64,000 nucleotides of DNA. Source: Microbacterium yannicii (GTDB lineage Bacteria; Actinomycetota; Actinomycetes; Actinomycetales; Microbacteriaceae). Numbering within the stretch: the first letter of the stretch is position 1; each line of letters starts with the position of its first letter. A program made the translations under genes and the position numbers. The notes beneath the pieces are model-generated. The model did no database searches, was not told where the DNA came from, and was given only the letters and a program-made list of their open reading frames with translations. The stretch is from assembly GCF_024055635.1 (NCBI RefSeq), contig NZ_JAMXMB010000032.1:124001-188000 (forward strand), given 5' to 3'. Shown in pieces: positions 54,202-62,770 of the stretch.

Positions 54202-54707
54202 CCACCTGCGTCGGGCAGAAGAAGGCTCACGTCGACCGCATCAGAGCGCAGAGTGAACCGGTAGGCGGCGCCGATGGGCAGTCCGTGTGCGATCGTATCG
54301 ACGAACGTCGTCGCACCAACCGGCACGCAGGAGGTGCCCAGTACGTCTTGCGTCCGTCGATGGATCGCAATGACACAGGAGGAGCCGAACGCGTTCGACG
54401 CGGACCAGAGCTCGACGCCTTCGTGTGTACCGAAGCTGCGAAGAGTGTCGAGGTCTATCTCGAGGTGTTCCGCCTCGGGCGGTTCCAAGACACGAAGAAC
54501 GAGCTCATCAGGGGGAGTTCCCGTTGCCTGAAGGGTGACGTCCGGCCGCGCGTCGGTGCCGCGTGTCACCGCAGCCACGGCGACGGACCCACCGATGATG
54601 ACACCGACCGTGAGGGCAAGCACCGCCAACCGCACGGAGCGCGAGCGCGGGATACCGCTTCGCAGATCACTCCCATGTTCGGCGCCCGAAGGCGTCGAGC
54701 TCCCCAT
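54198..54707 (-). CDS. Single-pass membrane protein of unknown function, first of a paralogous pair
   Basis: This 169-residue protein has a short cytoplasmic start, a helix (VRLAVLALTVGVIIGGSVAVAAV, about 25-47) and an extracellular domain with GVELWSASNAFGSSCVIAIHRR and VLGTSCVPVGATTFVD, ending AAYRFTLRSDAVDVSLLL. This domain aligns with that of the downstream gene; the N-terminal cytoplasmic module of the partner is missing here. It is the first gene of the two-gene operon, with a perfect parS 85 bp upstream. Confidence 0.8.
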   Translation of the reverse strand: MGSSTPSGAEHGSDLRSGIPRSRSVRLAVLALTVGVIIGGSVAVAAVTRGTDARPDVTLQATGTPPDELVLRVLEPPEAEHLEIDLDTLRSFGTHEGVELWSASNAFGSSCVIAIHRRTQDVLGTSCVPVGATTFVDTIAHGLPIGAAYRFTLRSDAVDVSLLLPDAGG

Positions 54708-54791
54708 GCGGCGCAGGTTACACCCGCACAGCAGCTGCTGCCATGGCTCGGTTGCTATTGCAGCCGGCGCGGGCGGCCCACGGAGTGCGGT

Positions 54792-54805
54792 GTTTCACGT
54801 GAAAC
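54792..54805. promoter_or_regulatory. parS site 12, upstream of membrane-protein pair
   Basis: A perfect 14-bp match 85 bp before the start of the first membrane-protein gene, so it could overlap that operon's promoter. Confidence 0.95.
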
Positions 54806-55265
54806 GCCGGCCATCGGTACGGCGCGCAGTGCAGCGGATATCCCGCGTCTCGCTCCCGCGTGCCGTCCTCTCTTTCCGTGATCCACGGTAAGCCGACGGC
54901 GGCCGTGAGACCATCGCGCGCGTCCGGGTCGTTCAGGCGCCGTCGCATTCCGCCCCGCAACTGCTTGCGCCCGTGTCAACCGCTTGCATCGGCGCCGAAT
55001 CGGACAGGCGAGAGGCGCAACGGAGGCGCCCGGCTCGCCATCGAGTATGAAGCCCCACCGAGCCCCCGTAGCGCTGCTGCGCCGTGAATGTCAACGATGA
55101 ACCGCCTGGTCCTCACACCAGACCTCCCGAAATCGACGCCGATCGCGAGCCAGACCTCACAGCCGATTCGACACCGTTGCGCGGATCCGGGCGCAGATGC
55201 GCGGCGGCCATTGACGCCGCAGATGTCGTCAACAGCCGGCGTTGCGGCATGGGGGATGGGATGAC

Positions 55266-55279
55266 GTTTCACGTGAAAC
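55266..55279. promoter_or_regulatory. parS site 13
   Basis: A perfect 14-bp match, 474 bp from site 12. It is the last perfect copy before rsmG. Confidence 0.95.
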
Positions 55280-55376
55280 ATGGTCGCGCCCCGCACGCGA
55301 TCACTTCACCGATGTCCGATGACGGCTCTGCACCGCGGCAGGCAGCGACAGGGGACTGAGCGCGCAGCGACCGCAC

Positions 55377-55390
55377 GTTTCACGTGCAAC
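55377..55390. promoter_or_regulatory. Degenerate parS site
   Basis: GTTTCACGTGCAAC has one mismatch from consensus and lies 111 bp from site 13. It may bind ParB weakly or be a decaying copy. Confidence 0.6.
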
Positions 55391-55940
55391 ACCCTCGACG
55401 CCCGCGCGCATGCGGACCTCGCACGAACACGCGCGGGAGAAGCAAACCTCACGACGGACCGGCGACGGCGGCAAACAAGGAAACGGTCGGTGGATGAGAA
55501 ACTCCGCTGCAGGTACAGATCCCGCGCGCCCCCTTTGGCAGCCGCAACGGCGTACACGCCCAGGCCATTCGCTGGGCAGCCGCACACTGGGATACCGCAG
55601 GCCGCAACGACGGGACCAGAACGACACACTGCTTCCCCGCGGGATCCGACATGCACTCTTGGCCGAGGCCAATCGCAGCCAGCGCCACCGCAAAGGACGC
55701 CACCCGGAAGACTACGAAGACCCATCGCCTGGGCCTCGAGGCGAATTCGCGCGGCAGACCAGCCATGCGGCGCCGCGAGCCGCTCCGCCCGGGTCATAAG
55801 GATCGGACTTTGCTCACGCCCAGGCTTGGGCCATCGAGCATCTACGGCATGCCGCGCCGTGGCGCCGCGAGAATTCATGGCGCCTGCCCGACCGGAGTGA
55901 TGGAACCACCCGCTCGGCGAACGATCACGCGGGACAGCTC

Positions 55941-55970
55941 AACAAAACGGCCGCGCTCGCGCTGCGGCCG
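55941..55970 (-). terminator. Intrinsic terminator after rsmG
   Basis: On the minus strand CGGCCGC (55964-55970) and GCGGCCG (55948-55954) pair, followed directly by TTTTGTT. The hairpin ends 10 bases after the rsmG stop and closes the rpmH-to-rsmG operon, insulating it from the parS region. Confidence 0.8.
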
Positions 55971-55979
55971 CACACGGTC

Positions 55980-56621
55980 TCAGCGAACGGTGGCGCGAAT
56001 CACCCGGGACGGCTCGGCGAGCAGACCCTCGCCGATCACCTCGACGCGCGCGTTCGTCACCTTGAACTTTCGCAGTTGCTTCTCTGCGGCCTCGATCTCG
56101 TTGGTGGCGCTGGTGCCCTTGAGAAGGATGAGCTCACCGCCCGGGCGGACCAGGGGAGCGGTGATGGGCACGAGGGTGCGGAGCGCGCTCACGGCCCGTG
56201 CCGTCACGGCGTCGAGGACAGGTCCCTGCTTCCAGTCCTCGGCCCGCGCACGCACCACCTCGACGTTCTCGAGTCCGAGAGCATCGACCTGCTCCGACAG
56301 CCACGCGATGCGGCGTTCCATCGGCTCGATGAGCACCCACTCGACGTCCGGACGCGCGATCGCGAGCACGAGTCCCGGGAGGCCGGCACCCGAGCCGACG
56401 TCGCCGACTCGCCCTGAGAAAAGGGGAGCGATGACTGCGCTGTTCAGGATGTGACGCGACCACAGGCGCGGGGGCTCGAGCGGGCCGATCAGGCCCCGCT
56501 CCTCACCGTGCCGGCCGAGCGCGGCCGCGAATGCGCGTGCGACCTCGATCCGGTCGCCGAAGATCTCGGCGGCGGCCGCCGGCTCTTGCTCGATGTCGGT
56601 CATCGACGGTTCCACGACCAT
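55980..56621 (-). CDS. rsmG: 16S rRNA (guanine-527-N7) methyltransferase
   Basis: This 213-residue methyltransferase has the SAM site GDVGSGAGLPGLVLAIARP, LIEPMERRIAWLSEQVDALGLENVEVVRARAED and DAVTARAVSALRTLVPITAPLVRPGG, all typical of GidB/RsmG. It methylates G527 of 16S rRNA; loss gives low-level streptomycin resistance in many bacteria. ATG at 56621 has GGAG upstream; the next Met (MTDIEQEP) at 56603 is possible. Confidence 0.95.
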   Translation of the reverse strand: MVVEPSMTDIEQEPAAAAEIFGDRIEVARAFAAALGRHGEERGLIGPLEPPRLWSRHILNSAVIAPLFSGRVGDVGSGAGLPGLVLAIARPDVEWVLIEPMERRIAWLSEQVDALGLENVEVVRARAEDWKQGPVLDAVTARAVSALRTLVPITAPLVRPGGELILLKGTSATNEIEAAEKQLRKFKVTNARVEVIGEGLLAEPSRVIRATVR

Positions 56622-56645
56622 GAATGCTCCACGTGAGACCGCTGC

Positions 56646-57164
56646 TCAGCCGCGACGGATGACCGTGTGGCGGTCGGCGCCTTCACCGTACGATTCCGAC
56701 ACGAATCCGCGATCAGCGACGATGTCGTGGACGACCTTGCGCTCGTAGCTCGACATGGCGGGCAGCGAGGCCTGCGAGGCTCCGTCATCCAACCGCGCGA
56801 TCGCACGGTCGACGAGGGCCTCGAGCTCGTGCTGGCGGGCATCCCGCGAGCCGCCGACGTCGAGGATCAGCCGCGAGAACCGGCCGGTGCGGCTCTGCAC
56901 TGCGATGCGGGTCAGCTCCTGCAGCGCCTGCACGGTGTCGGGGGCGGCGATGAGCGCCACCGATCCGCCCGACGGTGCGGCGACCGAGACGTAGGCGCGG
57001 CCGGCACGCACATCGAGGTCGAGATCGCCGTCGATGTCGGCGATGTCGAGCAGCCCCTCGATGAAGTCGGCGGCGATGTCGCCTTCCTCTTCGAGCTGGG
57101 CGACGGTGGCGGGCACCCGCTCCTCGCGCGTGTCGACGGGTGCGTACTCAGGGGACGTGGTCAT
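56646..57164 (-). CDS. jag: Jag/KhpB-like RNA-binding protein (KH and R3H domains)
   Basis: This 172-residue protein has a KH-like middle part (GRAYVSVAAPSGGSVALIAAPDTVQALQELTRIAVQSRTG) and a C-terminal R3H domain (LPAMSSYERKVVHDIVADRGFVSESYGEGADRHTVIRR). It lacks the N-terminal Jag extension of Firmicutes. It lies between yidC and rsmG as in most actinobacteria. It probably binds RNA and influences envelope growth. Confidence 0.9.
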   Translation of the reverse strand: MTTSPEYAPVDTREERVPATVAQLEEEGDIAADFIEGLLDIADIDGDLDLDVRAGRAYVSVAAPSGGSVALIAAPDTVQALQELTRIAVQSRTGRFSRLILDVGGSRDARQHELEALVDRAIARLDDGASQASLPAMSSYERKVVHDIVADRGFVSESYGEGADRHTVIRRG

Positions 57165-57187
57165 GGCGTGATCCTCGTGTGCGTCGG

Positions 57188-58336
57188 TCAGGAAGCGGCG
57201 CCGGAACCGGCGGAGCTGCTGGAGTCGGTGTCGCCGGCGGCCGGGCTGCCCGGCTTCTGGCCCGGCTGCTTCTGCGCCTGCTTCTTGGCGCGCTGCTTGC
57301 TCACCGGCTGCTGGCGCTTGGGGGTGATCGCCTTCGCCTTCTCGGCCTCTTCGTACAGGCGCTGCTGCTCGGCGACGTACTTCTCCATCGGAACGACCTT
57401 GCCCGAAGCGTCGATCGCCTTGCCCTTGCGCGCCAGACGCTCCTCCCGCGCCTTGGCTGCGTCGGAGCCGGGCGTCGGCATCTCACGGATGACGAGGAAC
57501 TGCTGGCCCATCGTCCACAGGTTCGACACGAACCAGTAGATGACGACGCCGAGCGGGAAGAAGACGCCCGAGAAGATGAAGCCCAGCGGAAGGATGTAGA
57601 GCATGATGCGCTGCATCTGGTAGGCCTGGCCGGTCTTGGCCTCGGGGGAGAGGTTCTTCGAGATGATCTGCAGCTGCGTGAAGAACTGCGACGCGATCAT
57701 CAGCACGACGAGGGTGATCAGGATGATGATCGCCGGGGTGTTGCCGGTCTGGAACGCCTGGATGAGGGTCTCGTGCAGCGATGCGACGCCGAAGAGCTTG
57801 GCGTTGTAGAACTCCGCGGTGAGCTCGGCGCTGAGGAGTCCGACACCGCCGGTGCCGGCGTTGTAGTGCTTGGTGACGTCGCTCAGCACGCTGTACAGCG
57901 CGAAGAACACGGGCATCTGCACCAGGAGCGGGAGACAGCTCGACACCGGTGTCGTGCCGTGCTTCTTGTACAGCGCCATCGTCTCGCGGCTCATGGCCTC
58001 GCGAGACAGCTGATCCTTCTTGCCCTTATACTTCTCCTGGACTTTCCGCAGTTCAGGAGCGATTTCCATCATCTTGCGCTGGCTCTTGATCTGGCGCACG
58101 AAGAGCGGGATGAGAGCAGAGCGGACGACGACGACGAGGCCCACGATCGAGAGCACCCAGGTGATGCCATCGGCGGCCGGAAGACCGATCGCCGTGAAGA
58201 ACCAGTGCCAGAAGACGAGCACCGCTTCGACGGCCCACTTCAGCGGCCAGAGGATGATGCCGAAGAGGTCGAATCCTCCGCTGGGCGCTGCGGGTGACGG
58301 CGAAGGCGTCGAGGCGAGGGCTGACAAGAGATCCAT
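57188..58336 (-). CDS. yidC: Membrane protein insertase YidC
   Basis: This 382-residue insertase of the actinobacterial type has helices near the N-terminus (LFGIILWPLKWAVEAVLVFWHWFF), the cytoplasmic hairpin SQRKMMEIAPELRKVQEKYKGKKDQLSREAMSRETMALYKKHG, then PVSSCLPLLVQMPVFFALYSVL and GVVIYWFVSNLWTMGQQFLVI. A long basic tail (PKRQQPVSKQRAKKQAQKQP) follows. It inserts proteins into the membrane with or without SecYEG. It starts 8 bases after the yidD stop. Confidence 0.95.
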   Translation of the reverse strand: MDLLSALASTPSPSPAAPSGGFDLFGIILWPLKWAVEAVLVFWHWFFTAIGLPAADGITWVLSIVGLVVVVRSALIPLFVRQIKSQRKMMEIAPELRKVQEKYKGKKDQLSREAMSRETMALYKKHGTTPVSSCLPLLVQMPVFFALYSVLSDVTKHYNAGTGGVGLLSAELTAEFYNAKLFGVASLHETLIQAFQTGNTPAIIILITLVVLMIASQFFTQLQIISKNLSPEAKTGQAYQMQRIMLYILPLGFIFSGVFFPLGVVIYWFVSNLWTMGQQFLVIREMPTPGSDAAKAREERLARKGKAIDASGKVVPMEKYVAEQQRLYEEAEKAKAITPKRQQPVSKQRAKKQAQKQPGQKPGSPAAGDTDSSSSAGSGAAS

Positions 58337-58344
58337 GTGGAGGA

Positions 58345-58701
58345 TCAGTCCTTTCCGGTGGGGGCGGGCACGACGAACCCGTGACGGGTCAGTTCGTGCC
58401 GGAAGTTCTTGTGGGGCGGCACGTCATCGACGCCGCCGACGGCCCAGGGATGGCAGCGGGCGAGGCGCGCTGCCGTGAGCGCCGCACCTTTCACCGCACC
58501 GTGCTGCTGCACCGCGCCGACCGCGTACGCCGAGCACGACGGGTAGTACTTGCAGACGTCGCCGTAGGTGTGCGAGATCGTGGCGCGGTATCCATGCAGC
58601 AGTGCAAGGACCGCGTTGCGGGGGAGCAGGGGGACGCTGCGGAGCGAATCGGATGCCGAGAACTCGGCGTCACCCAGGGCATAGGCGGGAAGGACGCTCA
58701 T
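58345..58701 (-). CDS. yidD: Membrane protein insertion efficiency factor YidD
   Basis: This 118-residue protein has the hallmark [61 protein letters not shown], with three conserved cysteines. It assists YidC-dependent insertion. The ATG at 58701 overlaps the rnpA stop (ATGA), which decides it against a longer start at 58722. Confidence 0.93.
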   Translation of the reverse strand: MSVLPAYALGDAEFSASDSLRSVPLLPRNAVLALLHGYRATISHTYGDVCKYYPSCSAYAVGAVQQHGAVKGAALTAARLARCHPWAVGGVDDVPPHKNFRHELTRHGFVVPAPTGKD

Positions 58702-59033
58702 CGGGCCCTCCGTGCCAGGCACTTCTCGACGTCGCTGCGCAGATCCGCGAATGACGCGGATGCCGCGCTCGGCAGTGCGCGGATCACGATGTCATCGCCG
58801 GCGCCGACGGACGCGAGCGAGTCGAGGCACAGGGCCTTCAGCCGACGACGGACCGTGTTGCGCACGACCGCACCACCCACCTGCCGGCTCACGATGAAAC
58901 CGAACCGCGCCGGACCATCGGTCACGGCGCGGTTCACGTAGGTCACGGTGTGCGCTCCGGCACACCGACGGCCCCGACGGACGACGGCCTTGTACTCCGC
59001 GCCGCGGGTGAGTCGGTTCCGCCTCGCGAGCAC
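58698..59033 (-). CDS. rnpA: Ribonuclease P protein component
   Basis: This 111-residue basic protein starts [23 protein letters not shown] and includes [24 protein letters not shown], the RNR signature that binds the RNase P RNA and pre-tRNA leader. It lies between rpmH and yidD as usual, only 8 bases after the rpmH stop. Confidence 0.95.
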   Translation of the reverse strand: MLARRNRLTRGAEYKAVVRRGRRCAGAHTVTYVNRAVTDGPARFGFIVSRQVGGAVVRNTVRRRLKALCLDSLASVGAGDDIVIRALPSAASASFADLRSDVEKCLARRAR

Positions 59034-59041
59034 CGCTCGGC

Positions 59042-59179
59042 TCAGGCCGAGAGCTCGGTGCGCCCCTTGGCGCGACGAGCCGAAAGGATGCCGCGGCCGG
59101 CGCGCGTGCGCATGCGGGCGCGGAAGCCGTGCTTCTTGGCGCGGCGGCGGTTGTTGGGCTGGAAGGTGCGCTTGCTCAT
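59042..59179 (-). CDS. rpmH: 50S ribosomal protein L34
   Basis: This 45-residue protein is [23 protein letters not shown] at the start and ends [15 protein letters not shown], with the basic helix [17 protein letters not shown] site lies upstream of the ATG. It begins the leftward operon and is divergent from dnaA. Confidence 0.97.
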   Translation of the reverse strand: MSKRTFQPNNRRRAKKHGFRARMRTRAGRGILSARRAKGRTELSA

Positions 59180-59488
59180 GGGAACTACTTCCGATCAGGT
59201 GTCACCGGGACGCTCGAGACCGGGGACGTGTGTACAGGGGCGACTGCCGCGAGGGCATAAGTCAACCGATTAAGGCTACGTCGTGTTGCCCGAGAACTCA
59301 AACCGAGCGCAGAACGTGTCATTATGCACCGGCGGCGCACTCCACCCTGGCACCGACACGCAGGGCGGCTCTACAGTGGAGTTTGCTCACGCGACGCCTC
59401 CTGACTAGCGTGGCTCCGGCAGTTATCCACAGGCCTGGACCGACGTTTCCGCGGCTTCCGGTGGAATCATCGACAACCCGGGGGGGCC
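59180..59488. promoter_or_regulatory. rpmH-dnaA divergent region with dnaA promoter and DnaA box
   Basis: For dnaA, TTGCTC (59383-59388) and TAGCGT (59406-59411) with 17 bases between make a reasonable promoter. A perfect DnaA box TTATCCACA lies at 59423-59431, just after the expected transcription start, suiting self-repression by DnaA. The rest of the gap supplies the rpmH promoter. Confidence 0.6.
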
Positions 59489-60922
59489 ATGACACCGCAC
59501 GAAGTTCCAGATGTTCCGGTCTGGACGGCCGTTCTGGACGAACTCGTGCGAGACGATCGCATCACCCCCCAGCTGCACGGCTTCATCAGCCTGGCCGTGC
59601 CGCAGGGTGTGATGGGCGGAACGCTGTACCTCGACGTTCCCAACGATCTGACCGCCGCCCAGTTCACCAAGCGCATGCGCGCGCCGATCCTCGAGGCGCT
59701 CACGCGTGTCGTCCAGGACGGCCAGAATCCGGCCTCGACGTTCCGCGTCGTCGTCAATCCCGACCTGGCGGACGCGCACCTGACGGCGCCGATCCCGATC
59801 CAGTCCAGCGTGCCGGTCATGTCGAACGCGGCCCCGCTGGGGCGCCCGCGTGTCGAGGAGCCCGCGGAGCCGGCATCCGTCTCGCGCAGCGACACCCGAC
59901 TCAACCCCAAGTACACGTTCGACAACTTCGTCATCGGCCAGTCGAACCGGTTCGCGCATGCCGCGGCGGTCGCCGTGGCGGAGGCGCCCGCGAAGGCGTA
60001 CAACCCGCTGTTCATCTACGGCGACTCGGGCCTCGGCAAGACCCATCTGCTCCACGCCATCGGCGATTACGCGCTCAGCCTGTACGCCGGCATCCGCGTG
60101 CGCTACGTGTCGAGCGAGGAGTTCACGAACGACTTCATCAACTCGATCGCCAACAACCGCGGCTCGGCATTCCAGGCGCGGTATCGCGATGTCGACATCC
60201 TCCTGATCGACGACATCCAGTTCCTGCAGGGGCGCGCTGAGACGCAGGAGGCGTTCTTCCACACGTTCAACCAGCTGCATGATCACGACAAGCAGGTCGT
60301 GATCACGAGCGATGTCCCGCCGAAGCACCTCACCGGCTTCGAGGACCGCATGCGCAGCCGCTTCGAGTGGGGCCTCATCACCGACGTGCAGGCGCCCGAC
60401 CTCGAGACCCGCATCGCGATCCTGCGCAAGAAGGCGCAGTCCGAGCGCCTCCACATCCCCGACGAGGTGATGGAGTACATCGCCACGGTGGTGTCGTCGA
60501 ACATCCGCGAGCTCGAGGGCGCCCTCATCCGCGTCTCGGCGTTCGCGAGTCTCAACCGCTCCACACTCGACATGTCGCTCGCGCAGACGGTGCTGCGCGA
60601 CATCGTCGACCAGGACGACGCCAACGTCATCTCGCCGACCGACATCATCACGGCGACGGCCGCTTACTTCAAGCTCACCGTCGACGACCTGTACGGCTCG
60701 AGTCGCTCCCAGCAGGTGGCGCAGGCGCGTCAGATCGCCATGTACCTGTGTCGCGAGCGGACGAGTCTGTCGCTGCCGAAGATCGGACAGCTGTTCGGCA
60801 ACCGCGATCACACCACCGTGATGTACGCCTACAAGAAGATCAGCGAGCTCATGAAGGAGCGCCGTTCGATCTACAACCAGGTCACGGAGATCACCGCTCA
60901 GCTCGGCCGCACCGGCCGCTGA
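59489..60922 (+). CDS. dnaA: Chromosomal replication initiator protein DnaA
   Basis: This 477-residue AAA+ initiator has an N-terminal domain I, a linker, then LNPKYTFDNFVIGQSNRFAHAAAVAVAEAPAKAYNPLFIYGDSGLGKTHLLHAIG (Walker A), DILLIDDIQFLQGRAETQEAFFHTFN (Walker B) and a C-terminal DNA-binding domain with RQIAMYLCRERTSLSLPKIGQLFGNRDHTTVMYAYKKI. It binds the boxes on both sides of its gene and opens the origin. The domain II linker is short. Confidence 0.97.
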   Translation: MTPHEVPDVPVWTAVLDELVRDDRITPQLHGFISLAVPQGVMGGTLYLDVPNDLTAAQFTKRMRAPILEALTRVVQDGQNPASTFRVVVNPDLADAHLTAPIPIQSSVPVMSNAAPLGRPRVEEPAEPASVSRSDTRLNPKYTFDNFVIGQSNRFAHAAAVAVAEAPAKAYNPLFIYGDSGLGKTHLLHAIGDYALSLYAGIRVRYVSSEEFTNDFINSIANNRGSAFQARYRDVDILLIDDIQFLQGRAETQEAFFHTFNQLHDHDKQVVITSDVPPKHLTGFEDRMRSRFEWGLITDVQAPDLETRIAILRKKAQSERLHIPDEVMEYIATVVSSNIRELEGALIRVSAFASLNRSTLDMSLAQTVLRDIVDQDDANVISPTDIITATAAYFKLTVDDLYGSSRSQQVAQARQIAMYLCRERTSLSLPKIGQLFGNRDHTTVMYAYKKISELMKERRSIYNQVTEITAQLGRTGR

Positions 60923-61400
60923 CGACCGTCTACATCCCTCGATGGGTCCGTGCGTTACGACGCGCGGACCCATCTGCGCATATGCCCGAAGAAGTTCTTG
61001 ACAGGTGCGGCGAGCAGGGCCATCATTCCGGTTCTGCACAGTGTGGAAAACCTGTGGATAACTCTCCAACCCTGCGGAAACTCCTGTGAACGAGCGGGGG
61101 AGGCCTGTGGATGGATCGCGGATGCCGGGGGCCGCGGCATCCCACTTCCCGACCTTCGTCCGCAGCCGTTCCACAACTCACACTCTTGTGGTTCCGGTGT
61201 CCCGACTGGCGGCGCGCGAGTTGTCCACAGTTTCCACAGTCGTTAACACCATGACAAGAAATCTCTCTGATGAACCCGTCCGATCACCTTTGCGGTGGAG
61301 AGCCGCTCGGCGAACAGACCGGGCTGGCAATCTCCGAGGCTGGCACTAGCATGAGAACCCCGAGCCCGCAGTCGAAGGGCCCGCTGCAGAGGGAGCGTTC
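60923..61400. other. oriC: Replication origin region (oriC), DnaA-box cluster
   Basis: The dnaA-dnaN gap contains many boxes. They are TGTGGAAAA (61042-61050), TGTGGATAA (61053-61061, a perfect box on the minus strand), TGTGGATGG (61106-61114), CGTTCCACA (61167-61175), TTGTCCACA (61221-61229) and GTTTCCACA (61230-61238). An AT-richer stretch (about 61240-61275) next to them could be the unwinding site. Position between dnaA and dnaN is usual for actinobacterial origins. Confidence 0.88.
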
Positions 61401-62555
61401 GTGAAGTTCCACGTCAATCGCGATGTGTTCAGCGAAGCCGTATCGTTCGTCGTCAAACTCCTGCCGCAGCGCAACCCGCAGCCGATCCTGGCGGGCGTGC
61501 TGATCGAGGCATCCGAGGGAGGCCTCTCGCTGGCAGCCTTCGACTACGAGGCGTCGGCCCGCACGACGATCGATGCGACGGTCGACGACCCCGGCACGAT
61601 CCTGGTCCACGGCCGGCTGCTCTCCGACATCGCCAGCCGCCTGCCGAACGCCCCGATCCAGATCGAGGTCGATGACGACGGCGGCATCCTGCTCACGTGC
61701 GGCTCGGCACGGTTCACGCTGGCGTCCATGCCGGTGCAGGAGTACCCCGCGATCCCCGAGGTCACCGGAGATTCGGGTCTCGTTCCGTCGGAGGATTTCG
61801 CCACCGCCATCGCCCAGGTCGCCTTCGCGGCGTCGCGCGACGACGTCACCCCCGTGCTCACCGGCGTGCAGCTCGAGGTATCGGGGACGAGCCTCAGCCT
61901 GGTCGCCACCGATCGCTACCGTGTCGCGCTCCGCGAGATCCCGTGGGACGGCGGTGGCACGGCGACCGACGAGTCCACGACGGCGCTCGTGCCGGCGCGC
62001 ACGCTGACCGAGGTGGGCAAGACGTTCGCCCACGGCGGCGACATCTCCATCGCGTTCTCGGGTTCGGGCGATCGCGAGATCATCGCGTTCACCGCGGGCA
62101 ACAAGACCGTGACGTCGCTGCTCATCAAGGGCAACTTCCCGCCCGTGCGGCGCCTGTTCCCCGAGGCCACCGAGCACCACGCCGTGGTCAACACCGCCGA
62201 GCTGGCCGAAGCGGTGCGGCGTGTGTCGCTGGTGCTCGACCGGTCGGCCCCGCTGCGCTTCACCTTCACGACCGACAGCGTGTCGATGGATGCCTCGGGC
62301 ACCGAGCAGGCGCGCGCCACCGAGTCCGTCGACGCCACGCTCCTGGGCGGCGACGATGTGACGCTGGGTCTCAACCCGCAGTACCTGCTCGAGTCGCTCG
62401 GCGCGGTCAAGAGCGAGTTCGTGCGGATCACGTTCACCTCGAGCGAGAACGCGAACAAGCTGAGCCCGGTGCTCATCACCCCGCAGACCTCGGTCGACCG
62501 TGCGGGCTCCGACTCGTTCCGCTACCTGCTGCAGCCCAACCTGCTCCTTCGCTGA
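61401..62555 (+). CDS. dnaN: DNA polymerase III beta sliding clamp
   Basis: This 384-residue clamp starts MKFHVNRDVFSEAVSFVVKLLPQRNPQPILAGVLIEA and shows three repeated clamp domains (ITGVQLEVSGTSLSLVATDRYRVALREIPW-like in the middle, VRITFTSSENANKLSPVLITPQ at the end). It starts with GTG at 61401 after GGGAG. It encircles DNA and holds the polymerase during replication. Confidence 0.97.
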   Translation: MKFHVNRDVFSEAVSFVVKLLPQRNPQPILAGVLIEASEGGLSLAAFDYEASARTTIDATVDDPGTILVHGRLLSDIASRLPNAPIQIEVDDDGGILLTCGSARFTLASMPVQEYPAIPEVTGDSGLVPSEDFATAIAQVAFAASRDDVTPVLTGVQLEVSGTSLSLVATDRYRVALREIPWDGGGTATDESTTALVPARTLTEVGKTFAHGGDISIAFSGSGDREIIAFTAGNKTVTSLLIKGNFPPVRRLFPEATEHHAVVNTAELAEAVRRVSLVLDRSAPLRFTFTTDSVSMDASGTEQARATESVDATLLGGDDVTLGLNPQYLLESLGAVKSEFVRITFTSSENANKLSPVLITPQTSVDRAGSDSFRYLLQPNLLLR

Positions 62556-62602
62556 CCTGCGCCGGTCGGAGCCGGCCCTGCTCCGCGAGCGCGGCCCGAT
62601 CC

Positions 62603-62672
62603 CTGAGCTTGTCGAAGGGCGCTTCGACAAGCTCAGCGACCGGCCACAGTCTCAGCGACCGGCCACAGTCTC
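62603..62672. repeat. Palindrome and tandem repeats between dnaN and recF
   Basis: A 15-bp perfect inverted repeat (CTGAGCTTGTCGAAG / CTTCGACAAGCTCAG at 62603-62617 and 62622-62636) is followed by two tandem 19-bp units (AGCGACCGGCCACAGTCTC, 62635-62672). Similar TTCGACA/GCTCAGCGACCGG text is seen near 657-686 and 9050-9065, so this is a dispersed intergenic repeat type. It likely forms a hairpin that weakens read-through from dnaN to recF. Confidence 0.75.
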
Positions 62673-62770
62673 AGAGGACGGGAGTCCCGGGCGAGACGCC
62701 GAGCCCCGGTCGTTGAGCGACCGAGGAACGGGCGAGGCGAAACGTCGCACACTCGAACTAGGCTGACGCA

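Larger units (their letters stand above)
54708..55940. other. Gene-poor parS region (rsmG side)
   Basis: Apart from parS sites 12 and 13 and one degenerate copy, nothing gene-like is convincing in these 1.2 kb. The open frames show the same unlikely composition as in the parA-side island. The leftward promoter of the membrane-protein pair must lie near 54710-54800. Confidence 0.65.

Noticed and set aside
56626..56639. Possible further parS (GCTCCACGTGAGAC) between jag and rsmG
   Set aside because: Three mismatches from the 14-bp site, and the bases are explained by the GGAG ribosome site of rsmG.
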